A DNA stretch of 64,000 bases, taken from Streptomyces sp. NBC_01431 (GTDB lineage Bacteria; Actinomycetota; Actinomycetes; Streptomycetales; Streptomycetaceae). Positions 51,711 through 61,023 of the stretch are shown here, in pieces. The stretch covers positions 1,798,001 through 1,862,000 of the forward strand of contig NZ_CP109496.1 of assembly GCF_036231355.1 (NCBI RefSeq). Direction: 5' to 3'. The position numbers and the translations under genes are program-made. Position 1 is the first letter of the stretch; each line of letters begins with the position of its first letter. The notes below the pieces were generated by a model that did not search any database, had not been told where the DNA came from, and saw nothing but the letters and a program-made list of their open reading frames with translations.

Positions 51711-52667
51711 TCAGGCTCCCGCGGCCCGGCGCCCCAGGGCCGTGCCCGCGAGGACGAGGACCGCGCCCAACAGGCCGAGGGCGCCCAGGCGTTCGCCGCC
51801 CAGGGCGATGCCGGCCGCCGCCGCCCAGAGGGGCTCGGTGCCCAGCAGCAGGCTGACGCGGGACGGGGAGGTGCGACGGACGGCCCACATCTGCACGAAG
51901 AACGCGAAGAGCGTGCAGAACACGGACAGGAAGAGCAGCCCCGTCCACTCGCGCACGCCGAAGTCCGCGGCCACGGTCCAGGGCGCGCCTCCCGTGCCGG
52001 GCACGGCGGCGAGCACGGCGAACACCCCGACTGCGCCGCCGAGTTGGACGGTGGTCAAGGAGAGCGAGTCGGCGTCCTGGACCGCCTTGATGCGGGCCAT
52101 GAACAGGACGTGCGCGGTACGGGCCAGCGCGGCGAGCAGCATCAGGAGGTCGCCCGCCGAGGGGGCGGTGAAGCCGCCGCCCTGGGTCAGCAGGACCACG
52201 CCCGCCACCGAGAGGGCCGCAGCGCCGAGGAAGGCCCGCGGCGGCCGGGTGGGGGTCCCCCCTGCTCGAGCGAAGCCGAGAGCTTGGGGGCGCGTGACGG
52301 CCGCCTCGGCGAGCGGAGTGAAGATCATGGTGAGGCTGATGATGAGCCCGGCGTTGGTCGCCGAGGTGTGCACGACGCCGTACGTCTCCAGGAGGAAGAT
52401 CCCGCTCAGTACGAGGCCGAGCAGTCCCGCGCCGCGCCACTGGGCGGCGGTCAGCGAGCGCAGCCCACGCCACCCGGCGACCGCGAGGACCGGCAGTACG
52501 AGCGCGAAGCGCAGCACCAGGACGGCGACCACGGTCCGGGCGGTGGTGATGTCCTTCGCGGCGAGGTAGCTGGCGCCCCAGACGACGGCCACCAGGAGAA
52601 CGGGCAGGTCGGTGAGCCAGGCGCGGCGCGGGGCGAATGTGGCGGAGGGTACGGCGAGCGACGACAC
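51711..52667 (-). CDS. DMT-superfamily transporter (EamA)
   Basis: A 318-residue exporter-type protein with about ten helices in two EamA repeats: the first begins DLPVLLVAVVWGASYLAAKD, the second FLGAAALSVAGVVLLTQGGG, ending LLGTEPLWAAAAGIALGGER. Between helices five and six is an unusual insert, QALGFARAGGTPTRPPRA, encoded by a repeat element in frame. The start is uncertain. GTG 52667 is chosen because it places the first helix ~25 residues in. The cargo is unknown. Confidence 0.85.
   Translation of the reverse strand: MSSLAVPSATFAPRRAWLTDLPVLLVAVVWGASYLAAKDITTARTVVAVLVLRFALVLPVLAVAGWRGLRSLTAAQWRGAGLLGLVLSGIFLLETYGVVHTSATNAGLIISLTMIFTPLAEAAVTRPQALGFARAGGTPTRPPRAFLGAAALSVAGVVLLTQGGGFTAPSAGDLLMLLAALARTAHVLFMARIKAVQDADSLSLTTVQLGGAVGVFAVLAAVPGTGGAPWTVAADFGVREWTGLLFLSVFCTLFAFFVQMWAVRRTSPSRVSLLLGTEPLWAAAAGIALGGERLGALGLLGAVLVLAGTALGRRAAGA
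52253..52292. repeat. Streptomyces-type short interspersed hairpin element inside a coding gene
   Basis: A 40-bp element with GGGGG at both ends and the inner words CTGCTCGAGCGAAGCCGAGA. Elements with the core CTCGAGCGAAGCCGAGAG flanked by G/C runs are widespread between Streptomyces genes. Here it lies in frame in the DMT transporter gene and codes for LGFARAGGT-like residues in a loop. Confidence 0.7.
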
Positions 52668-52764
52668 GGGTCCGGTCTCCAGACGGCCTGAGGCGTGGAG
52701 ACGACGGCGGCTCGCACGGGGAACGATCACCGTACCCGGGCGGGACCAGGGCGGGAAAGGCCGT

Positions 52765-52909
52765 TTCACCGGCCGCCCACCAGGGGTCATCGGTCGCCCA
52801 CCGGCACTCACCGGACCGGCCGCTCACCGGCACTCACCCGGCCGTCCGCCGGGATTCACCGGACCGGCCGCCCACCGGGATTCACCCGCCGCCCGCCGCG
52901 ATTCACTGG
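52765..52909. repeat. Degenerate tandem repeats, 21-26 bp units
   Basis: Six to seven units built on TCACCGG(ACCGG)CCGCCCACCGGGAT run from 52765 to the stop codon of the reductase gene, alternating 21-22 and 26 bp because of an ACCGG insertion. The last unit supplies the reductase stop. They occupy the gap between the DMT gene start and the reductase end. Confidence 0.75.
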
Positions 52910-53529
52910 TCCAGTTCGAAGCTCCCGTGCCGGGGCCGGCCCGCCGGGCGGTAGTTGTTGACCGAGACCCCGGTGCTGGAGGTGCGGGAGTCGGTGAGCT
53001 CGAAGGAGGTGGGCAGGGCACCGTCGGCGAACAGCCGCCGTCCCTGGCCGAGGACCACCGGGAAGGTCCACAGCCGGTACTCGTCGATGAGTTCGTGCCG
53101 CATCAGGAACTGGGCGAGGACGCCGCTGCCGTGCACCTGGAGCTCGCCGCCCGGCCGGTCCTTGAGCGCCTGGATCCCCTTGACCACGCCGTCCTCGTTC
53201 CCGCAGACGACGGTGGTGTTCTGCCAGGCGGGGTGGTCGAGCGTGTTGGAGACGACGTACTTGGGGAGGTGGTTGAGGCTGCGCGCGACGGGGTCGTCCG
53301 GGTCGGTGACGCGCGGCCAGTGCGCGGAGAAGATGTCGTACGTGCGCCGGCCGAGCAGGAAGGCGTCCGCGCGGCCGATCCATTCGGTCACGTACCGCCC
53401 CAGGTCCTCGTCCGCGAAGGGGACCAGCCAGCCGCCGTGTTCGAAGACCCCGCTGCGGTCCTCGGAGGGACCCCCGGGTGCCTGCATGACCCCGTCGAGG
53501 GTGAGGAAGGTGGTGATGGTGAGCTTCAT
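52903..53529 (-). CDS. Dihydrofolate reductase-like protein (RibD C-terminal family)
   Basis: A 208-residue NADPH-binding oxidoreductase domain: [75 protein letters not shown] and [19 protein letters not shown]. It is the stand-alone RibD/DHFR-like type common in actinobacteria, with unknown physiological substrate. The C-terminal residues fall in the tandem-repeat region, so the end may be recently altered. Confidence 0.88.
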   Translation of the reverse strand: MKLTITTFLTLDGVMQAPGGPSEDRSGVFEHGGWLVPFADEDLGRYVTEWIGRADAFLLGRRTYDIFSAHWPRVTDPDDPVARSLNHLPKYVVSNTLDHPAWQNTTVVCGNEDGVVKGIQALKDRPGGELQVHGSGVLAQFLMRHELIDEYRLWTFPVVLGQGRRLFADGALPTSFELTDSRTSSTGVSVNNYRPAGRPRHGSFELDQ

Positions 53530-53633
53530 GGCCCGATCCTTTCGCCGGGTCCGGATCCGGCGTGGGGCGCCACGCCGCTGTCACCGACTGAGACCCGGCG
53601 CCCCGGCCGAACTCATCGGCGCGGCCGCGACCG

Positions 53634-54446
53634 TCACCCCGCGTGGGTGGAGAAGAGCCCGCCGGTGGGACCCTGCTTGTCGCCGCCCTGGGCCTTCTTG
53701 AGGGCGTTCGCCAGGCCTTCGATGGTCAGGGACTGGAGTATGACGCGGCCGTTGCCCTCCAGGGTGGCGAGCGAGAGGCCCTCGCCGCCGAAGACGGCGT
53801 TCATGAGGCCCTGGCGGTTGAGGCCGCCGATGCGCTGCACCCCGTACTCGATGCCTTCCTCGAAGGCGACGATGCAGCCCGTGTCGACCTCGATGCGGCC
53901 ACCGAAGTCGGCCGGATTGAGGTCGATGAAGTTGCCCGCACCGCAGATGATCACGGTGCCGGTGCCGGTGAACTTCTCCAGGATGAAGCCCTCGCCGCCG
54001 CTCATGCCGGTGCGGCCGCCCTGGAAGGCGATGCCGAAGTCGACGGTGGACTCGGCGGCCACGAAGGCGTCCTTCTCGGCGAACCAGGCGCGGTTTCCGG
54101 TGAGTTCGAGGGCGCGCATCTCGCCGGGCAGCACGCCGGCGAAGCCGACGGTGCCCTCGCCGCCGGTGGAGGTGAAGTACTGGAAGGCGAGCGATTCACC
54201 GGCGAGCGCGCGCTGGCCGACCTGCATGGCGGTGCCCATGGCCTGGCGCAGCATGCCCCCCATGCCGCCGCCCTGGTCCGCTTGGCCGCTGCGGCCGCGG
54301 TCGGGTCCGGACAGGCGCGTCTCCATGCTGACGTTGGCCGTCTTGAACAGGAACTTGCCCGCCTCGCAGTACACGGTCTGGCCGGGGGTGAGGTTCACGA
54401 CGGCCATCTGCATGGCGTTGCCGACGATCTCTTGCTGAAGGGTCAC
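53634..54446 (-). CDS. AIM24/TIGR00266 family protein
   Basis: A 270-residue beta-rich protein: MAVVNLTPGQTVYCEAGKFL, FQYFTSTGGEGTVGFAG, ALELTGNRAWFAEKDAFVAA, GLFSTHAG-type end, and internal Gly-rich strands (GEGFILEKFTGTGTVIICG). Between the first and second parts is a Gly/Gln/Met-rich insertion (GGGMGGMLRQAMG). The function of the bacterial family is unknown. GTG 54446 has AGGAG at suitable spacing. It is divergent from the SDR gene. Confidence 0.88.
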   Translation of the reverse strand: MTLQQEIVGNAMQMAVVNLTPGQTVYCEAGKFLFKTANVSMETRLSGPDRGRSGQADQGGGMGGMLRQAMGTAMQVGQRALAGESLAFQYFTSTGGEGTVGFAGVLPGEMRALELTGNRAWFAEKDAFVAAESTVDFGIAFQGGRTGMSGGEGFILEKFTGTGTVIICGAGNFIDLNPADFGGRIEVDTGCIVAFEEGIEYGVQRIGGLNRQGLMNAVFGGEGLSLATLEGNGRVILQSLTIEGLANALKKAQGGDKQGPTGGLFSTHAG

Positions 54447-54628
54447 GGCCGGGTCTCCTGAGTGCGCGGGGTGCTTGCCGCTGGTCAACGTACGACACGA
54501 AGTGCCGGGTTCCGAGAGCCGGGCCTCGGCGTCCGATGACCGCCAGCGCGGGGGTGCGGAGGCCGCTTTCCTTGAACCCGCAACCACTACTGGTCACCGG
54601 CCGAACGGCCGACGGGGAAGGACCCATC

Positions 54629-55369
54629 ATGAACGCGCTCAACGGCAAGAAGGCCCTGGTCACGGGCGGCAGCCGGGGCATCGGGGCAGCCATCGCGGTG
54701 CGGCTCGCCCAGGAGGGCGCCGATGTCGCCGTCACCTACGTACAGGGCGAGGAGGGCGCCCGGGAGGTCGTCGCGAAGATTGAGGCGATGGGGCGGCGCG
54801 GGGTCGCGCTGCGCGCGGACCTGGCGCTGGCCGAGGACGCGGTGGCCTCGGTCGAGCGGGCCGAACAGGCCCTCGGCGGTCTCGACGTCCTGGTCAACAA
54901 CGCGGGGGTCGGGGTGCTCGGGCCGCTCGGCGACATCACGCTCGGCGATGTCGACCGGGTGCTCGCGGTGAACGTGCGCGGCGTCTTCCTCGCCTCCCGG
55001 ACGGCGGCGGCCCGCATGCCGCACGGCGGCCGGATCGTCACGATCGGCAGCTGCATGGCCCAGCGGGTACCGGGCCCCGGCGGCACGCTGTACGCGATGA
55101 GCAAGGCGGCGCTCATCGGGCTCACGAAGGCGCTGGCGCGGGAGCTGGGGGGCCGCGGCATCAACGCGACCCTGGTGCACCCGGGCCCCATCGACACCGA
55201 CATGAACCCGGCGGACGGACCGACGGCACCGGCGCAGAGCGCACTGACGTCGCTCGGGCGGTACGGGGTGGCGCAGGAGGTCGCCTCGATGGTGGCGTAC
55301 CTCGCCGGGGCGGAGGCGTCGTACGTGACGGGCGCCGAGCTGACGGTGGACGGCGGGTACGCGGCGTAA
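54629..55369 (+). CDS. Short-chain dehydrogenase/reductase
   Basis: A 246-residue classical SDR: VTGGSRGIGAAIAVRLAQEG (NADP-type fingerprint), NNAGVG, the serine in IVTIGSCMAQ, the catalytic YAMSK, and the C-terminal EASYVTGAELTVDGGYAA. Its size and ending resemble 3-oxoacyl-ACP-type reductases. The ligand cannot be told. ATG 54629 with AAGGA upstream is chosen over an earlier ATG that adds a leader without domain sense. A strong terminator follows. Confidence 0.9.
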   Translation: MNALNGKKALVTGGSRGIGAAIAVRLAQEGADVAVTYVQGEEGAREVVAKIEAMGRRGVALRADLALAEDAVASVERAEQALGGLDVLVNNAGVGVLGPLGDITLGDVDRVLAVNVRGVFLASRTAAARMPHGGRIVTIGSCMAQRVPGPGGTLYAMSKAALIGLTKALARELGGRGINATLVHPGPIDTDMNPADGPTAPAQSALTSLGRYGVAQEVASMVAYLAGAEASYVTGAELTVDGGYAA

Positions 55370-55485
55370 CGCCCGCCGGCCTCCACCCGGGCCCGTGGCA
55401 GCGGCAAAATCGTGCGGCCCCCGCCCTTCGGGCCTCGGTGCGTCGAGGGACGGAGCCCCGGGGCCTGGGGCCGGTGGGAGAAACA

Positions 55486-55527
55486 ACGCGAGGCACCCCG
55501 GTGCTGTCGGGTCGGGGTGCCTCGCGT
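55486..55527. terminator. 15-bp perfect hairpin terminator
   Basis: ACGCGAGGCACCCCG (55486-55500) pairs exactly with CGGGGTGCCTCGCGT (55513-55527), loop 12 nt. It is between the convergent SDR and allantoicase genes. Confidence 0.85.
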
Positions 55528-55573
55528 CGGCGGGCGGGTGTCGTGCCGCCCTGTCATGGGGGAACGGACAGGC

Positions 55574-56686
55574 TCAGCCGCCCAGTTCCTGGTGGCGGGC
55601 GGTCAGCCGCGCCGCGCCCTCGGCCGTGAGCGAGCCGAACAGCCGCAGGCGCGAGATGCCGCCGTCGGGGAAGATGTCGATGCGGACGTGGCTGCCCACC
55701 GCGGGGGTGTCGAGCACGAAGCGGTGGTTCGTGTCGGGCTGCAACCGGGTGCGCGGCAGGACTTCGGTCCACTCGCCCGAACCGTCGGAGACCGAAAGCG
55801 CCGCCCAGCCCGCCGAGTTGCCCTTGAGGTACGCCGTGTCGATCTCGACCGCGCGGATCTCGGACCGCGCGACGAGCTGGTAGCGGATCCAGTCGTTGCC
55901 CTTGTCGCGGCGCCGCCGGGTCTCCCAGCCGTCGTCCATCTTGCGGGAGCGGCCCGGCTGGATGGTGTTGGTGGCGGGCGAGTAGAAGCGGTCGGAGGCG
56001 TCCTCGACCCGGCCGCCGTTCTCCAGCGCGACGAGGTCGAAGGTGCCGAGCACCCCGAGCCACTTGGGGTCGGGCGCGACCTCGCCGTACACGCGCAGGC
56101 GGGCCACACCGCCGTCCGGGTGCTGGTTGAGCCTGAGGTGGGTGAAGCGCTGCTCCACGTCCACCGCGAAGCCGTTGGCCGCGTGCCCGCCAACTGCCGT
56201 ACGGGGTACGAGAGTTACCCACTTCACGTCGCCGGACAGGAGGTCCTCGGGCGATGGGGAGCCGGGCACCGAGGCCGCCTCGACCGACACCGCCTGCGGG
56301 TAGTTGCCGCGGAAGTGCGCGGTGTCGACGACGATGCCGCGGATGACGCCGGGCGCGCCCAGGCGGATGAGCGCCCAGTCGTGGTCCTCGTCGGTGGGGT
56401 GCGGCCGGTCGGCCGAGACACCGCGGCGACGGCGGGTCTCCCAGCCGTCCATGATCTTGCCCTTGTGCCCGAAGTGCTCGGGGTCGAACTCGGCGGGCTC
56501 GGGCTTGAGCAGGTTCTCGCGCTCGGCGAAGAACTCGTCGTTCGCGGCGATCACGCCCGCGCCCAGGCGCCGGTCGGCGAGGTCGGCGTACTGAGTGAAG
56601 CCGAAGTCGGCGGTGCGGTAGTCCGCGTACGGGTCGCCGCCGCCGAAGGGGCTGGCGTCACCGGTGAAGGAAGGCGGGGTGCTCAC
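55574..56686 (-). CDS. alc: Allantoicase
   Basis: A 370-residue allantoate amidinohydrolase that splits allantoate into ureidoglycolate and urea. The family's two internal repeats are clear: IMDGWETRRRRGVSADRPHP with DWALIRLGAPGVIRGIVVDT, and KMDDGWETRRRRDKGNDWIR with RAVEIDTAYLKGNSAGWAAL. HLRLNQHPDGGVARLRVYGE and HVRIDIFPDGGISRLRLFG close each half. The GTG at 56686 is preferred since it gives family length. It follows allantoinase by 4 bp in the same operon. Confidence 0.95.
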   Translation of the reverse strand: MSTPPSFTGDASPFGGGDPYADYRTADFGFTQYADLADRRLGAGVIAANDEFFAERENLLKPEPAEFDPEHFGHKGKIMDGWETRRRRGVSADRPHPTDEDHDWALIRLGAPGVIRGIVVDTAHFRGNYPQAVSVEAASVPGSPSPEDLLSGDVKWVTLVPRTAVGGHAANGFAVDVEQRFTHLRLNQHPDGGVARLRVYGEVAPDPKWLGVLGTFDLVALENGGRVEDASDRFYSPATNTIQPGRSRKMDDGWETRRRRDKGNDWIRYQLVARSEIRAVEIDTAYLKGNSAGWAALSVSDGSGEWTEVLPRTRLQPDTNHRFVLDTPAVGSHVRIDIFPDGGISRLRLFGSLTAEGAARLTARHQELGG

Positions 56687-56690
56687 GGTG

Positions 56691-58028
56691 TCAGTTGTTC
56701 CTTTCGAGCAGGCGGCCGGTGGGCTCGGCGATGACGCCGTCGTGCTGGATGCGCTCGCCGCGCAGCCAGGTCGACTTGACGACACCGTGCAGCGTCTTGC
56801 CGGCGTAGGCGGTGACGTGGTTGCGGTGCTGGAGTTCGGCGGGGTCCACGGTGAAGGTCTCGTCGGGGGCGAGCACCGCGAAGTCTGCGTCGCGCCCGGA
56901 TTCGATGGCGCCCTTCTGCGACAGGCCCACCAGGTCGGCGGTCGCGGTGGACATCCAGCGGACCACGTCCTCCAGGCTGTGGCCGCGCCTGCGGGCCTCG
57001 GTCCAGATCGCGGGCAGGCTGAGCTGGAGACCGGAGATGCCGCCCCAGGCGGTGGCGAAGTCGTCGGTCTTCAGCTCGACGGTGGACGGCGAGTGGTCGG
57101 TGACGATGCAGTCGATCGTGCCGTCGGCCAGCGCCTGCCACAGCAGGTCCTGGTTGGCGGCCTCGCGAATCGGCGGGCAGCACTTGAACTCGCTTGCCCC
57201 GTCCGGGACTTCCTCTGCCGTCAGGGTGAGGTAGTGCGGACAGGTCTCCACGGTGAGCTTGACGCCCGCGCGCTTGGCGGCGGCGATCAGCGGCAGGGCG
57301 TCCGAGGACGACAGGTGCAGGATGTGCACGCGGGTGCCGATCCGCCTGGCCGCGGCGATGAGGCCCTCGATCGCGGCGTTCTCGGAGACCTTCGGCCGGG
57401 TGGCGAGGTAGTCGGCGTACTTGGGGCCGGTCAGGTGCGGGGCGGCGTCGAGCTCGTGCGGGTCCTCGGCGTGGATGATCATCAACCCGTCGAACCCGGC
57501 GATCTCGGCCAGCGAGCGCTCCAGCTGCTCCTGGTTCAGCTCGGGGAACTCCTCGACCCCGGACGGTGACAGGAACGCCTTGAAGCCGAAGACGCCCGCC
57601 TCGTGCAGGGCCTTGAGGTCCTTGACGTTGTCGGGCAGCGCGCCGCCCCAGAAGCCGGTGTCGATGTGCGCCTTGCTCGCGGCGACCTCCTGCTTGACGC
57701 GCAGGTTCTCGACCGTGGTGGTGGGCGGCAGCGAGTTGAGGGGCATGTCGATGAGGGTGGTGATGCCACCGGCGGCGGCCGCGCGGGTGGCGGTCCAAAA
57801 GCCCTCCCACTCGGTGCGGCCGGGGTCGTTCACGTGCACATGGGTGTCGACGATGCCGGGCAGCAGCACGTCGTCACCGAAGTCCTCCAGGCGTGCACCG
57901 GCCGGGACGTCGGCCTCGTACGGCAGTACGTCGGCGATCTTCCCGTCGGCGACGGCGACAGACGCCGGGCGCGTCCCCTCGGGGGTGATGACGCGTGTCG
58001 AGCGCAGTACCAGGTTGACTTCGGACAC
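56691..58028 (-). CDS. allB: Allantoinase
   Basis: A 445-residue cyclic amidohydrolase that opens allantoin to allantoate. Metal and catalytic sites: H-x-H in [11 protein letters not shown], the carbamylated-Lys region [34 protein letters not shown] and the Asp in CIVTDHSPS. It is the first gene of the purine-degradation operon, with the IclR gene divergent and palindromic sites in between. Confidence 0.95.
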   Translation of the reverse strand: MSEVNLVLRSTRVITPEGTRPASVAVADGKIADVLPYEADVPAGARLEDFGDDVLLPGIVDTHVHVNDPGRTEWEGFWTATRAAAAGGITTLIDMPLNSLPPTTTVENLRVKQEVAASKAHIDTGFWGGALPDNVKDLKALHEAGVFGFKAFLSPSGVEEFPELNQEQLERSLAEIAGFDGLMIIHAEDPHELDAAPHLTGPKYADYLATRPKVSENAAIEGLIAAARRIGTRVHILHLSSSDALPLIAAAKRAGVKLTVETCPHYLTLTAEEVPDGASEFKCCPPIREAANQDLLWQALADGTIDCIVTDHSPSTVELKTDDFATAWGGISGLQLSLPAIWTEARRRGHSLEDVVRWMSTATADLVGLSQKGAIESGRDADFAVLAPDETFTVDPAELQHRNHVTAYAGKTLHGVVKSTWLRGERIQHDGVIAEPTGRLLERNN

Positions 58029-58071
58029 CCGAGCCCCTCACTTCCAGCGGAATCTTTCCGTACCCCGGAAT

Positions 58072-58088
58072 TTCAACGATCTGTTGAA
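58072..58088. promoter_or_regulatory. Candidate IclR (AllR-type) operator 1
   Basis: TTCAACGATCTGTTGAA is a perfect 6-bp inverted repeat (TTCAAC/GTTGAA) with a 5-nt centre, 44 bp upstream of the allantoinase start. Such a site suits an IclR-family dimer. Confidence 0.6.
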
Positions 58089-58166
58089 GGAGTTTGCGCG
58101 CTCGCCGACGAAACCGTCAAGAGTGGCCGAGAGGTGACCACCGACACGGACGCGAGACTTGGAGGT

Positions 58167-58181
58167 TTCCACAGAATGGAA
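58167..58181. promoter_or_regulatory. Candidate IclR (AllR-type) operator 2
   Basis: TTCCACAGAATGGAA is a perfect 5-bp inverted repeat with the same 5-nt spacing as the site at 58072. It lies between that site and the IclR start and could serve the IclR promoter. Confidence 0.5.
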
Positions 58182-58341
58182 TTAGAATTTCACCAAGCAG
58201 AATGTAGGTATCGCCACGGGGTGCGGTGAACGAACGGACAAACCCGCTCCGACCGGCCTGGACGCCCGACCTCTCCAGGGTAGGACGGACAACCGCCCGA
58301 TAGGCTGCTCCCTCGCCTGCCAGTACCGAAAGGAACGCGCC

Positions 58342-59145
58342 GTGCCGACGTCAAGCGCCAGCACCACCGACGCCTCCAAGCCATCCGCCACCGGCGGAGG
58401 CGTCCAGTCCCTCGAGCGCGCCTTCGACCTTCTTGAGCGGATGGCCGACGCCGGGGGCGAGGTCGGCCTCAGCGAGCTCTCCGCGAGCAGCGGCCTACCC
58501 CTGCCGACCATCCACCGTCTGATGCGTACGCTCGTGGCCTGCGGCTACGTACGCCAGCAGGCCAACCGGCGCTATGCGCTCGGTCCGCGCCTCATCCGCC
58601 TCGGCGAGTCGGCGTCCCGGCTGCTCGGTACCTGGGCCCGGCCGTATCTCACCCGGCTCGTGGAGGAGACCGGCGAGACCGCGAACATGGCGCTGCTCGA
58701 CGGCGACGAGATCGTGTACGTGGCGCAGGTGCCCTCGAAGCACTCGATGCGGATGTTCACCGAGGTCGGCCGCCGGGTGCTGCCGCACTCCACGGGCGTG
58801 GGCAAGGCGCTGCTCGCGCACACTCCGCCGGAGGAGGTCCGCGCGCTGCTCGCCCGCACCGGCATGCCGGCCGCGACCGAGAAGACGATCACGACTGCGG
58901 ACGGCTTCCTCGACGCCCTTGAGCAGGTGCGCCGGGCCGGGTACGCGGTGGACGACAACGAGCAGGAGATAGGGGTGCGCTGCCTCGCGGTGTCGGTGCC
59001 CAACTCCCCCACCGCGGCGGCCATTTCGATCTCGGGCCCGGCCGGCCGGGTCACCGAGGCGGCCACCGACAGGATCGTCCCGATCCTCCAGGGCATCGCC
59101 CAGGAGCTCTCGACGGCGCTGGCGAACACGGGCGCCCAGGCCTGA
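58342..59145 (+). CDS. IclR-family regulator, probable allantoin-pathway repressor
   Basis: A 267-residue regulator. The N-terminal winged helix reads GGVQSLERAFDLLERMADAG, SELSASSGLPLPTIHRLMRT. The C-terminal IclR effector domain has VYVAQVPSKHSMRMFTEVGR, LPHSTGVGKALLAHTPPEEV and DDNEQEIGVRCLAVSVPNS. It matches the AllR-type arrangement: divergent from allantoinase-allantoicase, with palindromes in the 313-bp gap. The GTG at 58342 has AAGGA upstream. The inducer in related regulators is a purine-degradation intermediate. Confidence 0.92.
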   Translation: MPTSSASTTDASKPSATGGGVQSLERAFDLLERMADAGGEVGLSELSASSGLPLPTIHRLMRTLVACGYVRQQANRRYALGPRLIRLGESASRLLGTWARPYLTRLVEETGETANMALLDGDEIVYVAQVPSKHSMRMFTEVGRRVLPHSTGVGKALLAHTPPEEVRALLARTGMPAATEKTITTADGFLDALEQVRRAGYAVDDNEQEIGVRCLAVSVPNSPTAAAISISGPAGRVTEAATDRIVPILQGIAQELSTALANTGAQA

Positions 59146-59158
59146 GTCCCGATCCCCG

Positions 59159-59193
59159 AAACCCCCGGCGGTGCTGAGCACCGCCGGGGGTTT
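59159..59193. terminator. 15-bp perfect hairpin terminator
   Basis: AAACCCCCGGCGGTG (59159-59173) pairs exactly with CACCGCCGGGGGTTT (59179-59193), loop CTGAG, with A/T tracts at both ends so it can work in both directions. It separates the IclR gene from the convergent phosphodiesterase gene. Confidence 0.92.
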
Positions 59194-59211
59194 CTGGTGC
59201 CGGGGCCCGGG

Positions 59212-60861
59212 TCAGCGGACCGGCAGCACGCGGGTGTGTTCGCGGCGTACGGCCTGGAGGTCCTGCGGGTCCAGGCCGAGCAGCGCCAGGATGGTGGGCG
59301 CGATCTGGGTGGTGCGGACGCGGTGCGCGTCGCGCACTCCGGCCGGGGTGCCCGCGCCGGAGACCACCAGCGGGACGTCGAGGTCGTCGGCGTTGGCACC
59401 GCCGTGCTCGGCGATCTTCTTGGTGCCGCCGGTGTAGACGACGCCGTCGCGGGCGATGCCGAAGAGGTCGGGGACCCGGGCGTCACCGGTCGGCACCCCG
59501 AAGTACCGGGCCGCTTCCCTGCCCGCGTACACCTTGGTGAGACCGCTCGCGGTGAAGGGCTTCGGCTTGGCGTCGATGTCGGTGCCGTTGCCGTTCTGGG
59601 CGAGCAGGTACGCCTTCGCGAAGTCGGCGGCGCCCTGCGTGTGGTCGTTCAGCCACAGCAGCACGCCGTCGTCGTCCGCGGAGTGTGCGACGAGGTCGCC
59701 GGCACCCGGGTGGGCCTTCTTCCAGGCCGCGTTCAGACCGGCGAGCAGCGGCGCGTCGTCGATGCGGGTCAGCGCGGCCGGGTCGGTCGGCGACTGGCCG
59801 TGCTTGGCGGACAGCACGACGGTCGTGCTGCCGTCGAGGTGGCGGGCCTTCAACTCGGCGACCAGTGAGCCGACTTCGGCGTCCACGAAGCCGATGCTCT
59901 GCTCGACCAGCGGTCCGGGCACGCCCTTGGTCGCGTAGCCGCCCTTGAGGCCGTCGGACGCGGGCAGCTTCTGCGCGGTCGAAACCGACTGGAAGTTCAG
60001 GCCGAACACCGCCGGGGTGCCGGTGCGGTGGGCGCGGCTGTGGTCGTATCCGTCGATCTCGTTGCGGACGGCCTGGACCTTGTAGTGGTCGTACTGCTGC
60101 GTCGCCTTGTTGTCCTTGGTCCAGTCGGCGCCCTTGGCGTAGCCGATGGCGTCGGAGTTGATCTCGGGCGTGAAGAGATCCTGGATGCCGTTGCCCGAGG
60201 GCCCGTCGAGGATGTCGTACGCGGCGTGCTTGTCCGACCAGGCGGTCCGCAGACCTGCCTGGCGGGCCACGTCGAAGACGGTGTTGACGCGCAGGTAGGA
60301 GTGCGGGGCGACCGGCTTGCAGGTCTTCGGGTCGACGGGCAGCGCGGCCGGGTTCAGCAGCGTCTGCGGGTGGCCGGTCATCTTCAGGATGCTGCCGGGC
60401 AGCCCGGTCAGGCCCTGGCCGGCGTCGAGGGCCGACTTGTCCTTGTCGAGGTCCTCGGTGAGGTCGACCTCGGCGCCCGGCTTGGCGCTCTCGCAGTCCG
60501 TGGTGCCGGCCGGGAGCAGGGTGCGGTCGTAGGAGTCGTCGTAGTAGACCCCGGTGGTACCCGGGCCGCCGCCGGTGACCTGGGCGGTCATGCCGGGGAA
60601 GGAGTCCGAGGGAGTGGTGGTGCTCGCGTGCGTGTACTGCACGCCGCCGTGCACGAGCCGGGCGAGCGGGGACTGCGGGTGCTGGGCGGTGTAGCGGTCG
60701 AGGTCGGCCTGGTGTAGTCCGTCGACGGAGATGAGCAGGACGTGCTGGGCGGCGGCTCGGTGCTGGCGCGCCGGGGTGGCGTCGGCGTGCAGCACGGTCG
60801 TTCCGGCGAGCGCGCCGGCCGCGCCGAACGTGGCGGCCAGCCTCAGGAGCGAGCGGTTCAC
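59212..60861 (-). CDS. Secreted type I phosphodiesterase/alkaline phosphatase-superfamily protein
   Basis: A 549-residue exported enzyme: signal peptide around [20 protein letters not shown], then the metal-binding strand HVLLISVDGLHQADLDRY. The nucleophile Thr/Ser region is STTTPSDSFPGMTAQVTGG, TAWSDKHAAYDILDGPSG follows, and later metal ligands appear in VVLSAKHGQSPTD and KIAEHGGANADDLDVPLVVS. This is the nucleotide pyrophosphatase/phosphodiesterase branch of the alkaline phosphatase fold. The substrate could be nucleotides, phosphodiesters or phospholipid head groups. Confidence 0.9.
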   Translation of the reverse strand: MNRSLLRLAATFGAAGALAGTTVLHADATPARQHRAAAQHVLLISVDGLHQADLDRYTAQHPQSPLARLVHGGVQYTHASTTTPSDSFPGMTAQVTGGGPGTTGVYYDDSYDRTLLPAGTTDCESAKPGAEVDLTEDLDKDKSALDAGQGLTGLPGSILKMTGHPQTLLNPAALPVDPKTCKPVAPHSYLRVNTVFDVARQAGLRTAWSDKHAAYDILDGPSGNGIQDLFTPEINSDAIGYAKGADWTKDNKATQQYDHYKVQAVRNEIDGYDHSRAHRTGTPAVFGLNFQSVSTAQKLPASDGLKGGYATKGVPGPLVEQSIGFVDAEVGSLVAELKARHLDGSTTVVLSAKHGQSPTDPAALTRIDDAPLLAGLNAAWKKAHPGAGDLVAHSADDDGVLLWLNDHTQGAADFAKAYLLAQNGNGTDIDAKPKPFTASGLTKVYAGREAARYFGVPTGDARVPDLFGIARDGVVYTGGTKKIAEHGGANADDLDVPLVVSGAGTPAGVRDAHRVRTTQIAPTILALLGLDPQDLQAVRREHTRVLPVR

Positions 60862-61023
60862 AGGTATCCCCTGACATTGGTGGAACCGGGGTTTGGGGGG
60901 TGCGCGCTCATGAGTAGTGGCGGCTCGTGTACCACCGGCCGCTCGGGGGTGAACGTCCGGCGCACGGGGGGTATGGAGCGCCCCATGCGCCGTCCAATGT
61001 TGTGCCGGGCGGATCCGCGGCCT

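Noticed and set aside
48179..52667. Secondary-metabolite cluster around the P450
   Set aside because: No polyketide, peptide, terpene or ferredoxin genes are adjacent. Neighbours are a two-component system and a general transporter.
52765..52909. CRISPR-like array
   Set aside because: Units are adjoining, degenerate and 21-26 bp long with no unique spacers and no cas genes nearby.
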